From Straminergon stramineum (taxonomy: Eukaryota; Streptophyta; Bryopsida; Hypnales; Calliergonaceae): a stretch of DNA of 64,000 nt. Made by a program: the position numbers and the translations under genes. The notes beneath the pieces were generated by a model that did no database searches, was not told where the DNA came from, and saw only the letters and a program-made list of their open reading frames with translations. Shown piece after piece: positions 1-10,744 of this stretch. The DNA lies in contig OY987273.1 of NCBI GenBank assembly GCA_963920665.1, positions 13,704,501 through 13,768,500 of the forward strand. The letters are read 5' to 3'. Position 1 is the stretch's first letter. Every line of letters begins with the position of its first letter.

Positions 1-67
1 CTCTTCCACAATACTCACAATTGTGTAGAAGAAAGAAGTCTATGTTAAGCTGAATTGCTCAGAATTT

Positions 68-558
68 ATGAGAGAGTTAGGAACGATAGCCATCGTTTCA
101 GTGTGGAGCTCAATGACGATGTTGAACACTGATGGTGTTTGTAAGCATCTCTTCGATGGTCTAGAAATACCCTTACTTGTACTCAGGCAAGACTCGTGTG
201 CAACGTTGAAGTGCAGGGATGGTTCTGGAAAGATCACTACTTTCAAGGAGCACGGTACAAGCAATTGGCTATTTTTGAAAAATCTAAGCACGTTGTTCAA
301 TGGCTCACAAGGGAATTTTACACTCGAAAATATCATTATGTTGGATGATAGCCCAATGAAGCACATTTTGAACAAGGCCAAGAATATAGTTCTCCCTAAC
401 ACTTGGTCTAATAGGGGGGAATGGACCAAAAGATACATTTCTCCTAGACATTCTTTTGCCTTGGTTCAAGCATCTTCATGTTATGTGTGAGCAAAGGTTG
501 AAGTCGTTTAGAGAGAAGAGCTTAGGAAAAATGGGGTGGAGGATGCTCTATGACAAAT
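68..558 (+). pseudogene. FCP1/NIF-type phosphatase domain relic (C-terminal half)
   Basis: The reading frame carries hallmarks of the C-terminal half of the FCP1 homology (NLI-interacting factor, HAD-type Ser/Thr phosphatase) domain: a VWSS stretch, an LFDGLEIPLL segment, and LDDSPMKHIL followed by VLPNTW, which fits the late Asp-Asp motif and following Trp of the family. The amino-terminal DxDxT nucleophile motif is not in view and would lie left of the window. The frame is open to the stop at 488-490. Family-like sequence (FLLDILLPWFKHLH and onward to about 558) then continues in another frame, so a shift near the G-run at 414-421 broke the gene. Plant genomes carry many FCP1-domain proteins, so the exact parent is unknown. 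I read it as a pseudogene fragment; the left window edge leaves open a partial, recently broken gene. Confidence 0.6.
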
Positions 559-881
559 GAAATCATTGAGAATACAATAGGCTAATGGAAGTAGTTCAAA
601 CATCTACGAGTCTTAGATAGACCTTGGCTTCCGATGATCAGAATTTAGAATAGCTGAAGATGTTCTATACTATGATTGGATTTCCATCTTTTCATTGCTA
701 TTTAGCTCGCATTGACTTGATTTGTATATAGAATTTGAATTTTGTAATATTATATTTTGTAAGAAATATTTTTGGTATGAAGAAAATGAGAAAGTTTTTT
801 CCCCTTGAAATGTCTCTATGTTTAAATTGTTGTTGATCGCTTCTGGGAGTGTTTTAGGTTGATCTGACCTAGTTTGGTTGG
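559..881. other. no recognisable feature
   Basis: AT-rich sequence between two gene relics. I see no coding frame, repeat or RNA signature. Confidence 0.5.
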
Positions 882-1433
882 TTGGTTGGATTTATCGATG
901 ATTTGGCATGTATTGGGATACATAATTTGTGTATGTTCTCTTCACTGTTCTTCTTTGATGCAAATCCCATATATGGATCTTTGTTTCACGCCCTCTATAC
1001 ATTGTTGTCACTAATTCAAAATGCAAGCCTGACTTGTACAACATCAACTGATTCCTTCCTAGAGTACAACCAAAATGCAATCCTCAACACAGGGAACTTC
1101 CCATGCTTAACTCCAACAACAAATTCCACAATGGACTTCTCCCTTAAGGCCATGGATGACGGTGTGGTGGACAATCTACCAAATGGAGCTCCCCATTTGC
1201 CAAAGTCATGCTCACCTTCTCCTTTACGGCCTACTACTACCATAAGGTCACAAATGTCGCCGTTTGCACCCAATAGAGTGCCACAAAGGAAGTTGTATGA
1301 CGATGTAGATGTTCCAATGTCCTTCCCTGTCACAGAAGCAATGGTGTCTGAAAACAAAATTCAAGATGTCTTAGATGGTTGTTCTCAGCTACCACCAATT
1401 CCATTTAATTGTGTCAAGTTCCTAGGTGTATAG
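882..1433 (+). pseudogene. possible retinoblastoma-related (RBR) gene relic, copy 1
   Basis: This 183-codon frame has a Ser/Pro-rich segment (STMDFS, GVVDNLPNG, SPSPLRP, PQRKLYD) followed by FPVTEAM and LPPIPF..VKFL. The same segment recurs about 37 kb away (38888-39107), with the shared blocks STMDFS, GVVD, PNG, SPSPL and QRKLYD in the same order, so it derives from a real coding sequence. The order of a Ser/Pro-rich linker, then PVTxAM, then a short Pro-rich stretch resembles the entry to the A pocket of plant retinoblastoma-related proteins. That match is by memory of the family and is weak. The first 80 residues resemble nothing I know. The frame ends soon after the pocket-like start, so no functional protein is expected. 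Confidence 0.35.
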
Positions 1434-4331
1434 AAGACAAAGACACACAATGGAGTTTTGTCAAATCGATGCACTCTTCCATTTTTCGATGCGTGGGATG
1501 GGAAGCTCATTAGGCTTCAGAGGCAGCAAAGTCTGTGAGATTACAAGAAGAAAGACAATGGATATAGTCGTGGGTGGAGATTCTTTGGGTAGTGGGAATA
1601 CTTAAGAGTAAATCACACATGTAGTATGTAATCATAGTGCAAGTGTTGAGTCCTTACATACATGAAATTATTTTTGTAGGTGTATATAAAACTCAATACT
1701 TGGGTGAGTCACACTCTAGACATATATCTAAAAATTTTAATATCCCTTGTGATAGTGTACAATAATAAAAAATGTGAAAGAGCTATTGATACTATTGTGA
1801 GAGACTAGAATAGAATAAAAGATGAAAGAGCTAATGTAACAATTGAACTTGTCTATAATTACAACACATTTTGTGGATGACGTATTGTACAACTTCTACT
1901 TTCAGATGATGGATTATTATATAACAAAGACTCAAATTTACTATACTATGGTATTTATAGGCCCGCATTTCATCGTTGGTTATGGTTTATGTGCCTATAC
2001 ATACTCCCATTTTGCTATTAATAGACTCCCATTTTGCTACAAATAGACTTCTATTTCAATAGAAAACTCTCATTTTAATGAATATAGCATTTTTGGGGCA
2101 CCAATAGATCTAATCCGTTGATTCAATACTATGCAATACTATGTAGTACTATAGACTACTATAGAGTACTACCAAAGCCACTAAGAACAAAAAATAAGAG
2201 AAAAAGGGTCTGTGGACCTTTTCATTTTTCGTAATTTAAAAAAACTTCAAGAAACTTCCATAAAAATAAACCATTTTGCTAGAGAAGATTGTGCTTGCAC
2301 TTGACCAAAAAAATTCATTAAGGAAATTTTTTCCCTCTTCGTAGACTTCACACAAAGGAAGCTTACTTTAGCCCCATGTGAGCAACAAAAATGTTACTAT
2401 TTTCATAAAAACTCATCCTCAATCCATGTAATATTAGTAGACCTCTTTCATGTCCAATTTCCGTCTTCAAATTCGCATTTTTGGGTCAAAAATAGGACTA
2501 AAATCCCTCCAAATGGCTAAGGTAGATACCCAATTGGGGGTAGATTAAAAATAGGAAAATCATTTTTTAAAATTTTAAAAAATTATTCAATGTCTGAAAC
2601 TATCACATGAACCTTCATTCCAAATTTCACAACAAATGGACAAATGATGCAAAAATTATAGGCAAAAAAACACATGTTCAAAGGCAAGGGGACAAGAAAT
2701 AGGACAAGTGTTTCTTGCAATCACCCATAGCAAGTGTGAGTGTTTTAAACTCCACCCTGTGAATTAAAACGTGCACACGGGTTCTAATGGCTTGTTAAAT
2801 CAATTACCTTAGGGTGTTTTCAATCTAAGTTCAATTCACACCTTCTAAGCAATGGACACTTTGTTTTGAAATATCCAAATTGAACTCAAATCATGTAAAT
2901 CCTAATTTAAAAAACTATAGTTAACTAAATCAAATAACTAATCAAAGAATAAATTCAAACTAAAATCACTCTAACCTAACTTTGTAGAATGTAATTTGCC
3001 CTTTCCAAAATGAGAAAGCAAGTTAAATTCTAACCTTCTACTAAACGAAATGAATGGATGGAATATTGTTCCCCAAACTACATCACAACCTTCATCCACA
3101 AATTAAAAATAATAAAACTAATCAAAATAAATCTAAATTTCAGGGTTGAGGGTTTTAATTATGTTCGTTACCTAATTCTAAGACTAAACCTAATTTGAAC
3201 AATAATCAAAGAACTTCATCCAAATTAAGATCAAACTTCATCCAACCTTTTCTCATTTAAAATTGAAGTATTTTCTAAATGAAAAGAGGGTCTAGAATCT
3301 TTAAAAGATTCCCTCATTGATTCCTAATTTAAATTATTCCTTAAAGATTCTTTAGAAATTCTATTTAATTATTTTCTAATCTAATGTAAATCAAACTTTC
3401 TATTCTGAAATTACTATTTTTAGGGTTTTATATTTCTAAGATGAAAATTCAGAAATTACCTTTCCAACAAGGTAAAAAACTGAAACACTAAATTCCTAAT
3501 GAAAAAGTTATTAATGGATGAAATTTGTTAAAAATTAGTGATTTAAATTCCATCCATCAATTATTTTTTATTTAAATTGGTGGTTTAACCTACTCTAAGC
3601 CCTATCGGGTAATTCTCTAATCTATTCTAGCAAGCAAATTTCAAATTTACTTCTAAATCAAAACAAAACAAAAATAAATCAAAAGTGGAAATTCAAAAGC
3701 AAAAATGAAAATAAATCAACTTACCTCATCCATGAATGAGTTGATCATGCTGTCCTTGAGCACCATGAGATGAATAGTCCACTCCCACCTCGTTCATTTT
3801 GCTAATCCATTGTAATTTGAAATAATTCCTCATTCGTTATTGTATTTTCCTTCTAGGTCTATTTTCCTACTAATTTGTTAGAGGATTTTATCGAATTTTG
3901 AAGTATTTTGAACAATTCCTAATTTTTAGGAATTATTTTAATATACAAAAATCCTTAAATCCATTAAATCAAATCAAATCTAAAAACCACTTATTTTTAG
4001 TCTTTTTGCAATTTTCTTAATTGTTTCCAAAGATATTAGTTGTCTTTTGGTTTTACCTATTTGGCTTATTAGGCCCAATAAGACAACAAATGATAACTAT
4101 CCTAGTCTACTAATCCTAATTAAATACTAACCAACAATTAATGAATAGTCATAGAATCAAATCAAATAGTAGGCCTACCTAATATTCTTTAAAATATCTC
4201 ACCTTTCCTTCCAACACTTCCAACACTATTTCTAATTGTTGCCTCTTCAACTCCTCACTTAGACTCCAATGGATGTGTTATTCTTCTCTCTCATGTGTTA
4301 AGTTGATTTTTTTGGTCCTTAGGTTCCAATA
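1434..4331. other. AT-rich non-coding stretch
   Basis: No gene recognised. It contains short local repeats: a string of CTCCCATTTTGCT-like repeats at about 2005-2085, and a CAATACTATG/TAGTACTATAG run at 2125-2172. The block at 2062-2085 recurs with one mismatch at 40626-40649, marking a dispersed repeat. The rest looks like decayed intergenic DNA. Confidence 0.5.
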
Positions 4332-4336
4332 CTTGA
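4332..4336. repeat. target site duplication CTTGA (left of unit copy 1)
   Basis: CTTGA directly precedes the TGTCACGAC start of the 3.37-kb unit and is repeated exactly at 7711-7715 after its terminal CA. This 5-bp duplication is the signature of retroviral-type integrase. Confidence 0.9.
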
Positions 4337-4595
4337 TGTCACGACATTAAATTTTAGTTTCTGTAGTTTACCTAGGAGGACTAACCGGAAACCCAAAAGT
4401 GGGTATTTGGATCTAGCTAAGGAACTGTAAGAAGCTAAAATAGAGAAGGAAAATGAGGTAGTGGATGGACTAGCTCCAATTTGGTCCCTACAGGAGAATG
4501 GATGAGAACGGAAGTCGGACCGGATTAGGAATGAACCGGATTCCAAGAGGACCGGACCGGAAAAGATCATGATGGCATGATAGGGGTCCGATGAC

Positions 4596-4602
4596 TATAT
4601 AA
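4596..4602 (+). promoter_or_regulatory. TATA box of unit copy 1
   Basis: TATATAA followed by GGGCTGGCC is preserved in all three copies (minus-strand equivalents at 16421-16427 and 27103-27109). It is placed as the end of a U3 region of about 260 bp. Transcription would start near 4630 and run through the internal frame. Confidence 0.6.
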
Positions 4603-4859
4603 GGGCTGGCCAGCCTAGTTGAACTTCTTTTGCGATTTCGCCTGTTTCAGTGCTCTCTACGCTCTAAGCTTTTTGTTTCCATTTGTGACTTAGCCTTCCA
4701 TATAGGACTTGTGTGAGAGTGTCTTCTTCGAGGTTTGAGTTGTTACTGCCATAGTTTTGGTTTCCGGTTGAGATCGGAGAGAGAAATGAGGAACAGGATG
4801 TGTGACTAGGAGAGGGTGAGGTAGAACCGGAAAGGGGTTCTGCACTCGCATCCGCTTCC

Positions 4860-6460
4860 ATGCCGCAGCTCTCGAGGATTAGAGTTGGACAGGCTAGCAC
4901 GTCCTCGGTGGAGGTGAAGCTCCGGAAGGTGATTTCGGTCATCCCCTCTACCAAACCAGAGAAGTCCCAGCTCATAGAAGATTTGACCTCCATGGAATGC
5001 CTAGGGTTTGTAGAGAAACCCTGGGGTTTCAAGGAAGAGTTGATGGTGAGGGAACTCTTGGGCAAACTATCCAATGAGTTTGACAACACCATGAGAGCAG
5101 TTCCACACCTCTGGAAGGAGGATGTCTAAAGAGCGGTTTACAATTTCCAGACACGACATTTGGGAATGGCGAACCGAAAAGACGAGTTCGTCCGAGGCAA
5201 GTTCTAAGGTGCCGTCAACCCAAAAGATAGATATGCCATAGAGGATTGCATCGACGATTGCTACCGCCGGCTTCTTCAAGTCCTCATTCCAATCCTGCAT
5301 CCGGAAAAGCCAACGAGGGTGACAATTTCCCTCTTGAACACGATTTTCGGCACCCTAAGCAGGAACCAGAAGGTCGACTAGGCTTGGATCATTTTCAATT
5401 TGGTCGTCCAGCTTGTAGGTAGAGTTGAGAAGAGTAAGGCCATTCCCGTGTGTCCCTACCTCATCCATCTCTACCATTCCCATCAACTCCTAACCACTGC
5501 AAAGGAGAAGGTGTGGAGGACTCAAGAAGTCCTCCTGAAGTATGGAGAATCGGAAATGGATGATGAAGCCGATTTTGGTTCCAACACGGTAGAGGATAGC
5601 GAGTGTGAAGAAGAGGAGCTGTTGATGCTGCCGATCAAGCGACAGAAGATGACACCTCCTCACAAACGAGGAATGCCACTCGGTCGCAATACATCGGCCC
5701 CGGAAGAAAGACCAGAAGTTGAGAAGACCATCTCAGAGGAATTTGATCCCGATGATCCGTTCAATCCTCTCATCAAAATCTTGTGCGAGGTGAGAGCGGA
5801 TTGGAAACCAAAGAAAAGGATCCTAGTTGTGATTGGAAAGTTGGTGGGAGCGCCGCCAAATAGCGAACTATCGGAGAAGGTGGCAAGCTGCATCTTCGAT
5901 CCAATCGAAACCTGGAAATAGGAAGCAGAGGTCCACAGCCTATAGGAGGAAGTGGATCAATTGAAGGCAAACTCCTTGTACTCAAGGAGAACTCTGCAGC
6001 CGCTCGTATGATGGCAGAGGAGGCTCAGAAAATGGTTGAGCAAGTGAAGGCCACCTTTAGGGAGACCGGAATGGCCATTGCTAAGGCCAAAGTGTTTGAT
6101 GAGAAGGTGCACGATGAGAAGAAGCCATCCGGTTCCCGGATGGTTCGAATTCTCACGGACTTTGCTGAACAGGTGGACGCGGCAATGAAGGAGGCATGGA
6201 AAGCAGCTGACCGGATGGAGAAGAGTAGTCGGTTAGTGTTCGGAGCTACTTGCTCTCGAGGGATTCAACTCTCGGATCTCTCACTACCAAATTTGTTCGT
6301 GGATGCGGAGGCACAAGAGGGGAAGGATGCCACCCCCAAGTTTAGGAGATCGGAGCGGAAGGCAACTCCGACCGGTACGCCTGGACCTGCCATCGATTTG
6401 GATTCAACCCCCGGATTCGTAGAAGGCAACCTGGTTCCTAATCCTGAAGAGGGGGAATAG
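4860..6460 (+). pseudogene. degenerate ORF embedded in unit copy 1
   Basis: Starting at ATG 4860, one frame reads to 5921 with internal stops at about 5127, 5203 and 5379. After a frame change near 5975 it continues as an open 150-codon block (6008-6460). The product would be soluble and charged: an N-terminal segment with WGFKEELMVRELLGKLSNEF, a middle segment with PKDRYAIEDCIDDCYRRLL and CPYLIHLYHSHQLL, an acidic linker, KRILVVIGKLVGAP, then a coiled-coil-like Glu/Lys/Ala-rich tail. The diverged copy 3 preserves most of the 5500-5921 and 6008-6460 blocks without frameshifts, so this was once a real protein. I do not recognise the family. It resembles in style the extra, non-pol proteins carried by some large plant gypsy elements, which is inference only. 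Confidence 0.55.
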
Positions 6461-7594
6461 AACCAAAACTTGAACAAAATCTTCGAGCAGATGGAGCCGG
6501 GAACCAAGAGTGCCACCATTGGATCTCAGGTGTGTAAATAGGTGTGTAAATATTAGGAAGGGTAGGAACAAATCCGGATCCTGTTCTGATTCGGTTAGGT
6601 AGGACCAGAAGTCCGGCCTCAATGGCGGCGGAGCTTTTGCAGGCTTTTCTGTCCGTTTGTACTTTAGGGTTGTATATAAGTTAGTCCTTGCAAAGGATAC
6701 TACAAGTCTTTTTTTTGCAAACTTCTTGTACCTTTGTATGCACTCTTGTGTTGTGTGTGTCTCTCCCAAGTGTGGCAAGGTTGCATGGTGTGGAGTTAGG
6801 AAGGTATAGGACTAATTTGTAAATAGATTTCTCCCCTTGGTGTGTACATTTCCAATCTTTAATGTATGTGAGCGGGTTGTGGAAGTGTTGGGAGTGGACT
6901 TCAATGCCTCAGCAGATCTAGAGTTTTGAGTTCCGGGTGAGAAAGTCGTTGTTAGGCTAGGCGGATAGGGAGGGTATCTTTAGTCACGCTAGAACTCTTG
7001 GGTGGGAAATCCGATTGAGTGTCCGATCTCCTATGAGGTCTCATTGCTTTAGTTGGTAAATAGAATAGCCCATGTAGGTACTAAAACGGATGAGTGCACT
7101 TGTGACCACCTAGTTTTGCACGGGTAGGAGGTAGCATCAAGGTCGTTGTAGTATGGAAAGATCATATGAGGGGTCTCTATGTGACCTGCAAACCGGATTG
7201 CTATCCGGGTTGTTGTAAGGGATCAAATCGAATTCGAGTTAGTTTAGGAGAAGAGGAGATAGGATAGTGGGCCTTCGGCTACTATAATCCACGGAAGGAG
7301 TGGTGTGCCTACCACTCACAAAATCAAGTGTCGACCCCTCTGATGATCCTACAGAGGCAAAACCAAACCGGAAGAGGAGTGAGGAGACATATGGACAATT
7401 CGGAACGGATTGGTCTAGAGGAGTACCAGGATTGGAAGAGGTGTGGTCTTGGGATTGGGTTAAATTGCATCAACCAGATATTTAGGGAACTAGAAGGGAG
7501 GAATTTGTTCCGAGACTGTTTGGTGGTTGGTTGTTTTTGGTTTTAGATCTAGGACCAGAAGGAAGGTTTGGAGGTTAGTAAAGCTTACTCGCTT

Positions 7595-7600
7595 AATAAA
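7595..7600 (+). terminator. poly(A) signal AATAAA in unit copy 1
   Basis: AATAAA within CTTAATAAAGC is preserved in all three copies (minus-strand positions 13423-13428 and 24096-24101), about 110 bp from the unit end. It is the expected 3' processing signal for transcripts begun at the upstream TATA box. Confidence 0.55.
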
Positions 7601-7710
7601 GCAAAATACTTCACAAGATCTCGTGGGTTCGATCTTTAGAGTCACTTAGTTATGCTCTAGAGTGATTTTTGTAAGTATAATGTGGAATTCACCTGCCTTG
7701 TGCTGCGACA

Positions 7711-7715
7711 CTTGA
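7711..7715. repeat. target site duplication CTTGA (right of unit copy 1)
   Basis: Exact copy of the CTTGA at 4332-4336. Confidence 0.9.
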
Positions 7716-8651
7716 TCTGTTCTCTCAACTTTTACAACACCAATTGCTCGTTTCTTCTAGAACTAGTTCCCTTCACAGTACACTCCCCTAGTTCACTTCA
7801 CAACATTCCCCAGCTTCATTGACCACCCTCGTACTGCCACATGGCAAGGCATGATTGTTTAGCGACTTGACACCTCACTTGCCACATCAACCAGCCATAT
7901 TGGCGCCCTAGTCATCACCTCAGCTTGGCCCCATATGTGATCTCTCAAACTAGCCTTCTGTGCTCTAATTCCCTATTTGTTCACTCTGCTTTGATTTCTT
8001 GTTGTAGATTACGGTCCCTTATTTTTAATCACTGATATTTTGGAAACTTTTACTAACTACATTGATTTTAACTAATCTAGTACAAATAAAACTAATTAAC
8101 TTTCTAACTTAAACTAATCAATTTTTGGGTTTGAGAGGAACTTCTAAGCACACTATAATTATGTCATTCAAATGGGTTTGTTTTGGGGTTTTGGGGGAAA
8201 TTTTCCAACTTCTAAAATTCTAAACTAACAATCTAATATTTGGTATTTTTGGAATAAATTTAAACTAAGCAAATCAAAGTGTTCTACTGTAATTGGTTTT
8301 CTCTTTTGGAGATAATTTTAATAAATCTAACTAAAGGGTAAACTAATCTAAATTTTGCGTTTTTCTTAACTACTACTACTAAGGGGTTTCTAAAGAATTC
8401 AACTAAGGAATTTTGACTATTTCTCTCTAATTCTCTTACGAAATCAAATGACCCAAATTACTTCCACATGCAAGGGCATTTTCCCAACATACAAATAAAT
8501 AAATTTTTCTATGGATTTCAAGTACTTAAATACTTGGAACCACCTTGAAAAAGTATAAATTTTGGAAATTCCAAAGTCAAAGCTTCGCCGTGCAAGGGCT
8601 ACCCCAGGTATACATAGTGTCAATGGTTAAATAATAGTATTTTGAAAATTC
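7716..8651. other. non-coding spacer of the inverted pair, left part
   Basis: AT-rich; no coding frame or repeat recognised. Confidence 0.4.
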
Positions 8652-8785
8652 AATCTTTAAAGGAGGTACACATAACAATGTTTAACTAAACATTAAAGAT
8701 TAATTCTTCCAAAGTTTCAAAGTATCTAAGTTTAATCACTAAAGGAGGTACGCATGACAATGTTCAAACCGAACTTTAGTGATTA
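8652..8785. repeat. two tandem stem-loops with shared loop and covarying stems
   Basis: Unit 1: AATCTTTAA (8652-8660) pairs with TTAAAGATT (8693-8701). Unit 2: TAATCACTAAAG (8733-8744) pairs perfectly with CTTTAGTGATTA (8774-8785). Both stems enclose AGGAGGTACRCATRACAATG. Aligned, the stems differ at two positions (TT versus AC), and both changes are compensated on the opposite arm (AA versus GT). An inner GTTT/AAAC helix in unit 1 corresponds to GTTC/GAAC in unit 2. This suggests a structured RNA or a palindromic transposon part that duplicated with a period of about 81 bp. Function unknown. Confidence 0.5.
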
Positions 8786-10744
8786 GGTCCCAATTTCCAT
8801 TATGCAACAAATTTTGGACAAAGGTTGGTTTAATAAACTTTTGGCAAAGTCAAGCTTTACTGCCTTAAGCCTATTAATCAACAAATTCTATTGTAATGAG
8901 CACAATTTGTTAGTATTCAAGAAATCTTAAACAAAATTAGAGTTTGAAGGTATATTCTTTTCAAAACCCTCACAAATCAAAGAAAAGGGAAGCTTAGCCT
9001 TGAGAACTCAAAAAAATCAAATAGAAATTACTTTGAAGTGACCCTCTCGTCCTTCAAAGTGTACAAATCAAGAAATAAAATGAAAATCAAGTCGGATCTC
9101 GACCCAGATCAATGCTCTGACCACATCAGTATCACAAAAGAAACGAAAACAAAGGTTAGATATAAGAATGAGGGTACCGACAACCTCGAGGGAAGGGCCT
9201 TTTATACTTGTCCTAGGTCCCTTTTTGGTAAGTTGTCGGTGGCAAAATATTTACTTTTCATCTTGAGATATTTCTTAGACTACCCTAACGTATTTCCAAA
9301 ATAATGTTTGTTTAATGGAAGAATTCTCTAGAACCCTCTTCATTTAGCTAATAAATCTTGGCTAAATCAAATCCAAGATCTTTTAAATTTTACCCTAATT
9401 AACCTAGACATTTTGCTAATTAACTCAAAGTATTTCTAAATTGTCTTTCTTTAAACAAAAGATGGCTTGTTACGCAAGAAATGAGATCTTATCCAAATCC
9501 AATCTTCAATTTTCCAAAAGATATTTGTGAAACTAACTTTGAACTACTACTAATTACTCTAAAAAAGTCAAACCTATTACTAGACCCTTCTTATCTTCTA
9601 GGAAACAACTCCAACTTAAGAAATGATTGCGCCATTGTGTTAAAAAGACCCAAATTAGCTGCTGCGACTTACAACCCCCTTCTTCCCAACTATTTGTAAG
9701 CATAAACTCAACTTATGGTAATTCCAAAGAAAAGTGAAAACTCTAACTTTTGGAATTTGTTTCTATTGAAGAAACTGTCTAACTAGGGTTACTAAGAAGG
9801 TTTGTGGGAGTAAGAAAAGCCCCCTCATTCACGTCATTTGGACACCGCCATCTCTCAGTACGCCGGTCAACCCGTCGTAAAATTGTAAATTCTTCAAAAG
9901 TTCAATGTTGTTGCCGATTCTGGTACTTAGGAATGTCAGAATGTCTTCAAACTTTGTGGGGCGCTTCATTAGCATACACAACAATATCCTAATTTTTAGT
10001 GGGATTTTACTGCACAATGGGTAATTTCTAGGAATTTACGACCATGTTCAAAGGTAGTTGACTTTCCATGGAGTCATTGTAATTGTTTCAGAAAAATCCA
10101 AAACTTTTGGGGTAGCTTCTAGGAAACTCCCAAAACCAAAGTGCAACATTACATTTCACTTTGTACTATTCATAGGGAAGGTAAAATTAGCAATTCCCTT
10201 TTTAATTTTTGCTTGAGGGGGAAATTATTCTTGTATCAGGGAATCTTGGAACAACCAGCTCCAATGTTGGCTCCTGACATGCTTTTAGAGTAAAAGCACC
10301 TTTCTTCATACTCTAGTCATTCTCGCATCACTTTATATGCAAATTGGATCCTTCTTCTATAAGTTATTTGCAAATAAGATTTTACCAATCTAAATTCTTT
10401 ACAAATTAGATGGTGACGTATACTAGATTCTTTAGACCTAAAATAGACTTAGCCAACTTGTCACATGCATTTGTAAGACTTAATCTAACATGGACAACTA
10501 CTAAAACTGGCTAACACTTAAACCCTTAATTCTCTCGAAAACACTTAATTGACCTCTTAGTCTCTCAACTAGGCACTAGAAATATGAAATTGGAGTATTT
10601 TAAGTACTCCATACTTTTAGGATGACTCTTCACTACATTGGTAGGGACTTCTACCAAATACCACTCAAACACTTTTTTTATGCTTTTTTGCAAATATACT
10701 AACAAAACAAAACAAAACCTTACCTTGAGTTACAAGTGCCAACT
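8786..10744. other. non-coding spacer of the inverted pair, middle part
   Basis: AT-rich intergenic sequence with short open frames at 9038-9304 and 9481-9699 that match nothing I know. No reverse transcriptase is visible upstream of the integrase relic, so that element is 5'-truncated or too decayed to read. Confidence 0.4.

Larger units (their letters stand above)
4337..7710 (+). mobile_element. 3.37-kb TG...CA unit, copy 1 (giant solo LTR or LTR-like element)
   Basis: The unit starts TGTCACGACATTAAATTTTAG and ends GTGCTGCGACA, 3,374 bp, flanked by a perfect CTTGA duplication. I find no direct repeat of one end at the other, so it is not an element with its own LTR pair; a solo LTR left by LTR-LTR recombination is the simplest reading. 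Unusually, a TATATAA box sits 260 bp from the left end and AATAAA about 110 bp from the right end, with a degenerate coding frame between (4860-6460). The interior is nearly identical to copy 2 (13313-16677, inverted), whereas the first ~200 and last ~40 bp are clearly diverged. Copy 3 (23986-27370) is more diverged throughout. No reverse transcriptase or integrase lies inside. Confidence 0.85.

Noticed and set aside
4664..5092. 142-codon minus-strand frame inside unit copy 1 (mirrored at 15931-16359)
   Set aside because: It is antisense to the conserved frame. Copy 3 keeps the plus-sense protein but not this one, so it is a shadow frame.
7618..7640. GTGGGTTCGATC as a tRNA T-loop
   Set aside because: No acceptor stem, D-arm or anticodon arm can be fitted around it; it is a conserved part of the unit end.
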